This document shows positions 5,311 to 8,658 of a DNA stretch of 8,658 nt, piece by piece (position 1 is the first letter of the stretch; every line of letters starts with the position of its first letter). The position numbers were made by a program, and so were the translations under genes. The stretch covers positions 1 to 8,658 of the forward strand of contig ONXE01000079.1 in assembly GCA_900321775.1 (NCBI GenBank), written 5' to 3'. The DNA comes from an uncultured Bacteroidales bacterium (lineage in GTDB: Bacteria > Bacteroidota > Bacteroidia > Bacteroidales > Paludibacteraceae). A model generated the notes under the pieces. That model was given only the letters and a program-made list of their open reading frames with translations, had not been told where the DNA came from and made no database searches.

Positions 5311-7422
5311 ATGGATAACAATCAAGGAAAACCCAATATGCCGAAAAAGCCGAAACGCCCGAACATGATGTGGCTGTACTTTAGCCTTATCATGCTCCTC
5401 ATCGGTCTCTTTATGCTCGAGGGAACAAGCGAACCCGGACAAACATCGTCTCTACCGTTCTTCTCGGAGAGTGCTGCGGCCAAGAAGGACCTCAGCTACA
5501 CCGACCTGCAAGCCTACATGGAGAAAGATGTCATCGAGTCCGTTGTAGTCTATGATAACGCCGAAGCCAAGGCTAAGGTGAAGAAAGACCAGCAGGTGGT
5601 CGTGTTCGGCCAAGCTGCTAAAGACCTCAAAGGCGATGCCGTCATCGAGGTGCAGACTCCCGGTGTGCAGGAGTTCAATGCCTATCTGGAGGAACTCAAC
5701 AAGACGCGCGAAGAACAAGGACTCAAGAAGATAGATGTCAGCTTCAAGAAAGACCGCAACTATCTCTATTTTATCCTTGTGAACATCTTGCCTTTCGTGC
5801 TCCTGATTCTCTTCTTCGTGTGGATGAGTCGCGGCGCAGGCAGTATGTCCGGAGGTATTTTCGGAGTAGGCAAAGCCAAAGCGCAGGTCTTTGACAAGAA
5901 CAAAAAGGATAAAGTGACCTTCAAGGACGTAGCCGGCCTGGAGGGTGCCAAACAGGAGATTCAGGAGATTGTGGCGTTCCTCAAGAACCCGCAGAAATAC
6001 ACCGAGCTGGGCGGCAAGATTCCCAAGGGAGCCCTGCTGGTAGGCCCTCCGGGAACGGGTAAGACGTTGCTCGCCAAAGCTGTAGCAGGCGAAGCCGATG
6101 TGCCCTTCTTCTCGATGTCGGGCTCCGATTTCGTGGAGATGTTCGTGGGCGTAGGCGCCAGCCGTGTGCGCGACCTGTTCCGACAGGCCAAAGAGGCTGC
6201 ACCCAGTATCATCTTCATCGACGAGATCGATGCGGTGGGCCGCGCTCGTGGCAAGAACGTCATCTCCGGCGGTAACGACGAACGCGAATCGACCCTCAAC
6301 CAGTTGCTGACTGAGATGGACGGCTTCGGAACCAACTCCGGCGTCATCATCCTTGCCGCCACCAACCGCGCCGAGATTCTCGACCCCGCTTTGCTGCGCG
6401 CAGGACGTTTCGACAGGCAGATTCATGTGGAACTGCCCGACTTGCAGGAACGTATCGATATCTTCAACGTGCATCTGCGTCCAATCAAACTTGACCCGAG
6501 CGTGGATGTGCAGTTCCTTGCCAAACAGACGCCGGGCTTCTCCGGAGCGGATATTTCCAATGTCTGCAACGAGGCCGCACTGATTGCTGCACGGCATAAC
6601 AAGAAGAAAGTGGACAAACAGGACTTCATGGATGCCGTGGATCGCATCGTGGGGGGACTGGAGCGCAAGAACAAAATCATGACCATGGCCGAGAAACGTG
6701 CTATCGCCATGCACGAGGCCGGACACGCCACCGTCAGCTGGATGCTCGAAGGCGCTAACCCCCTGGTCAAAGTGACCATCGTGCCCCGAGGAATGGCTCT
6801 CGGCGCTGCATGGTATCTGCCGGAAGAACGACAACTCGTCAAACAGGAGTTTATGCTCGACGAGATGTGCGCTACCCTCGGTGGACGCGCCGCAGAGGAA
6901 CTCTTCCTCAGCCAAACCAGCACCGGCGCGCTCAACGATCTGGAGAAGGTCAACAAACAGGCCTACGCCATGGTGGCTTATTATGGTATGAGTGACCGCC
7001 TGAAGAATATCTGCTACTACGACTCGACCGGTCAGCAGCAGTATTCCATCAACAACCCGTATTCTGAGCACACGGCGCAAATCATCGACGAAGAAGTGCG
7101 CAGGATGATAGCCGAGCAAATGGAGCGCGCCAAGAAAATCCTCAAGGAGCACGAGGCGCAACACCACGCCATGGCCGACCTGCTCATCGAGAAAGAGGTC
7201 ATCACGCATGAAGATGTAGAGGCTATCCTCGGTCCGCGTCAGTGGAAGAGCCGCGGTGACGAGATCATCGCCGACAACCAAAACAAGGAGGCGGAGAAGT
7301 CCGACGAGCAAATCCTGGCCGAAGCCAAAGCCCTTTACGAGGCCGAACAGCAGGCTCAGAATTCTGACTCGCCGTCCGAACCGGACACCGAGCACCCCGA
7401 ACAAGACGACAAACAAGCATAA
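5311..7422 (+). CDS. ftsH: ATP-dependent zinc metalloprotease FtsH
   Basis: A 703-residue inner-membrane AAA+ protease that extracts and degrades misfolded or regulated membrane and cytosolic proteins as a hexamer. A positively charged N-terminus leads into membrane segment 1 (about 20-36), then an extracytoplasmic domain (about 38-149) and membrane segment 2 (about 150-172). The AAA module shows Walker A GPPGTGKT (245-252), pore-loop F278 in the FVGVG motif, Walker B FIDE (D304, E305), and the second region of homology with arginine fingers R366 and R369 (GRFDR). The protease domain has HEAGH (H468, E469, H472) and the third zinc ligand D543 (LNDLE). All catalytic residues are present. The acidic, Glu/Gln-rich tail after about residue 650 is poorly conserved and typical of Bacteroidetes FtsH. 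The ATG at 5311 gives the full membrane anchor. The tandem repeats upstream are the only candidate regulatory element I see. Confidence 0.98.
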   Translation: MDNNQGKPNMPKKPKRPNMMWLYFSLIMLLIGLFMLEGTSEPGQTSSLPFFSESAAAKKDLSYTDLQAYMEKDVIESVVVYDNAEAKAKVKKDQQVVVFGQAAKDLKGDAVIEVQTPGVQEFNAYLEELNKTREEQGLKKIDVSFKKDRNYLYFILVNILPFVLLILFFVWMSRGAGSMSGGIFGVGKAKAQVFDKNKKDKVTFKDVAGLEGAKQEIQEIVAFLKNPQKYTELGGKIPKGALLVGPPGTGKTLLAKAVAGEADVPFFSMSGSDFVEMFVGVGASRVRDLFRQAKEAAPSIIFIDEIDAVGRARGKNVISGGNDERESTLNQLLTEMDGFGTNSGVIILAATNRAEILDPALLRAGRFDRQIHVELPDLQERIDIFNVHLRPIKLDPSVDVQFLAKQTPGFSGADISNVCNEAALIAARHNKKKVDKQDFMDAVDRIVGGLERKNKIMTMAEKRAIAMHEAGHATVSWMLEGANPLVKVTIVPRGMALGAAWYLPEERQLVKQEFMLDEMCATLGGRAAEELFLSQTSTGALNDLEKVNKQAYAMVAYYGMSDRLKNICYYDSTGQQQYSINNPYSEHTAQIIDEEVRRMIAEQMERAKKILKEHEAQHHAMADLLIEKEVITHEDVEAILGPRQWKSRGDEIIADNQNKEAEKSDEQILAEAKALYEAEQQAQNSDSPSEPDTEHPEQDDKQA

Positions 7423-7441
7423 TAACAACGTAATTAAAGCT

Positions 7442-8658
7442 ATGAAGAAGTTTATCTTTTGCACGCTTCTTTGCGCGCTGGTAGTAGCCGCACAGGCACA
7501 ACAACAGAACGTACAATTCCCGCAACTGCCCAACGATAGCGCAGTTCGCGTGGGACATCTGGACAATGGTCTTACGTATTACATCCGCCACAACGAGATG
7601 CCCAAACAGCGCTGCGAGTTCCATATTGCACAGGCTGTAGGTGCTATCCTCGAAGAGGACGACCAAAACGGCCTTGCTCACTTCCTGGAGCATATGTGCT
7701 TCAACGGTACGCAGCATTTCGAAGGCAAGGGAATCATCAACTATTTCGAGTCTATCGGTGTCAACTTTGGCGGAAACATCAACGCCTACACATCCTTGGA
7801 TAAGACCGTTTATCGTCTTAGCGACGTGCCTACGTATCGCGAAGGAATTATCGATAGCGCCCTACTGGTGATGCATGACTGGAGTTGCGCAGTAAGCCTC
7901 CTGCCCGAGGAGATTGACGCCGAGCGTGGCGTTATCCGCGAGGAATGGCGTACAGGCCGTACTGCTGCCCGCCGTATGTGGAAGCGCAGCAACGAACTGA
8001 TGTACCCGGGCACGCAATATGCTATCCGCGACGTCATTGGCGACACCGCTGTTATCAACAACTTCAGCTACGACGCCATCCGCGCCTACTACCACAAATG
8101 GTATGGACCCGACCTGCAGGCTATCATCGTCGTAGGTGACATCGATGTGGATCAGATTGAAGCCAAGATCAAGGAACTATGGAAAGATGTTCCGGCGCGT
8201 TCCAACAGCGGCGAGCGTCCCTACTACGGCATTGGTGACAACACCGAGCCTATTGTGGCTATCGTTACCGACCCCGAAGCACAGAGTAGCCTCATTCGTA
8301 TGATATACAAGCATCAACCGATGCCGACCATGGTAAAAAACACGCCGGAAGGCTATTTCCGCAAGCAGGTACTCGACAATCTCGTTTACATCATCATGAA
8401 CGAGCGCTTGCAAGAGATAACCATGAAGCCGGACGCACCTATCATGGGTGGCGTCATGGCTTACACCGACCTTGTGCCTACCCGCGACGGATACTACACC
8501 ACCGTCACAGCCAAAGAGGGTCAGGAGAAAGCGGCGTTCAACCTGCTCGTGGAGCAGATTGAGAAAATGCGCCGTTACGGCTTCACTGCCGACGAACTGG
8601 AACGCGCCAAGACAGAGATGCTCAACGATTACGAGAAACAGTACAACGAGCGCGGCTC
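7442..8658 (+). CDS. Secreted M16 (pitrilysin-family) zinc metallopeptidase, 3'-truncated by window edge
   Basis: Frame 2 is open from ATG 7442 to the right edge (405 codons plus two bases) with no stop. The protein starts with a Sec signal peptide (MKKFIFCTLLCALVVAAQA, cleavage likely near residue 19), without an obvious lipobox, so it should be periplasmic. The inverted zinc motif is HFLEH (H80, E83, H84). The third ligand is E161 in AERGVIREEW, exactly at the spacing of the family's HxxEH-x76-E pattern. Following residues fit the first peptidase domain and the beginning of the second, inactive half of the family's domain pair. Bacteroidetes homologues are usually about 930-950 residues, so more than half of the gene lies off-window. 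It starts 19 nt after ftsH and is probably in the same transcript. The family degrades peptides and small proteins; its substrate here is unknown. Confidence 0.93.
   Translation, partial: MKKFIFCTLLCALVVAAQAQQQNVQFPQLPNDSAVRVGHLDNGLTYYIRHNEMPKQRCEFHIAQAVGAILEEDDQNGLAHFLEHMCFNGTQHFEGKGIINYFESIGVNFGGNINAYTSLDKTVYRLSDVPTYREGIIDSALLVMHDWSCAVSLLPEEIDAERGVIREEWRTGRTAARRMWKRSNELMYPGTQYAIRDVIGDTAVINNFSYDAIRAYYHKWYGPDLQAIIVVGDIDVDQIEAKIKELWKDVPARSNSGERPYYGIGDNTEPIVAIVTDPEAQSSLIRMIYKHQPMPTMVKNTPEGYFRKQVLDNLVYIIMNERLQEITMKPDAPIMGGVMAYTDLVPTRDGYYTTVTAKEGQEKAAFNLLVEQIEKMRRYGFTADELERAKTEMLNDYEKQYNERG

Noticed and set aside
5452..7566. A 704-codon open frame on the minus strand covering almost all of ftsH
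   Set aside because: It lies opposite a fully conserved FtsH, its translation shows no recognisable domain, and long antisense frames are expected from the G/C-ending codon bias of ftsH.

Overview
The window looks like chromosomal DNA of a Bacteroidales bacterium, close to Prevotella or Bacteroides. The evidence is the FtsH sequence style (AAWYLPEERQ region, C-terminal acidic tail), the rsfS-ftsH gene pair, a secreted M16 peptidase, and starts without clear Shine-Dalgarno sequences. All seven intact or edge-truncated genes and the one broken gene are on the + strand and tightly packed. No stretch over 300 bases lacks a gene. I found no tRNA, rRNA, CRISPR array, insertion sequence or attachment site.

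Region 1 (1-1625) is the tail of what may be a polyene or pigment-type biosynthetic operon. It holds the C-terminal part of a phytoene-desaturase-like FAD oxidoreductase, entering from the left edge and broken by an apparent one-base frameshift near 404-424. A FabG-type 3-oxoacyl-ACP reductase follows 5 nt later. A short hairpin with a T-run (1627-1645) may end this transcript.

Region 2 (1671-4801) is a four-gene cassette with overlapping or nearly touching genes: a PqqD-like small protein, an HPr-kinase-like ATP-binding protein, an S24/S26-type serine peptidase, and an ABC exporter with fused membrane and ATPase domains. PqqD-type recognition proteins, HprK-like kinases, proteases and exporters recur in ribosomally made peptide (RiPP) pathways. 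Here no precursor peptide, radical SAM enzyme or cyclase is visible, so the cassette's substrate is unknown. This is the most interesting part of the window.

Region 3 (4816-8658) is proteostasis and housekeeping: the ribosome silencing factor RsfS, the membrane AAA+ zinc protease FtsH, and the first 405 codons of a secreted M16 zinc peptidase that runs off the right edge. The M16 gene starts only 19 nt after ftsH. Three perfect or near-perfect 11-bp tandem repeats lie in the 93-nt gap before ftsH. RsfS starts 14 nt after the exporter gene, so the export cassette may be co-transcribed with this block.
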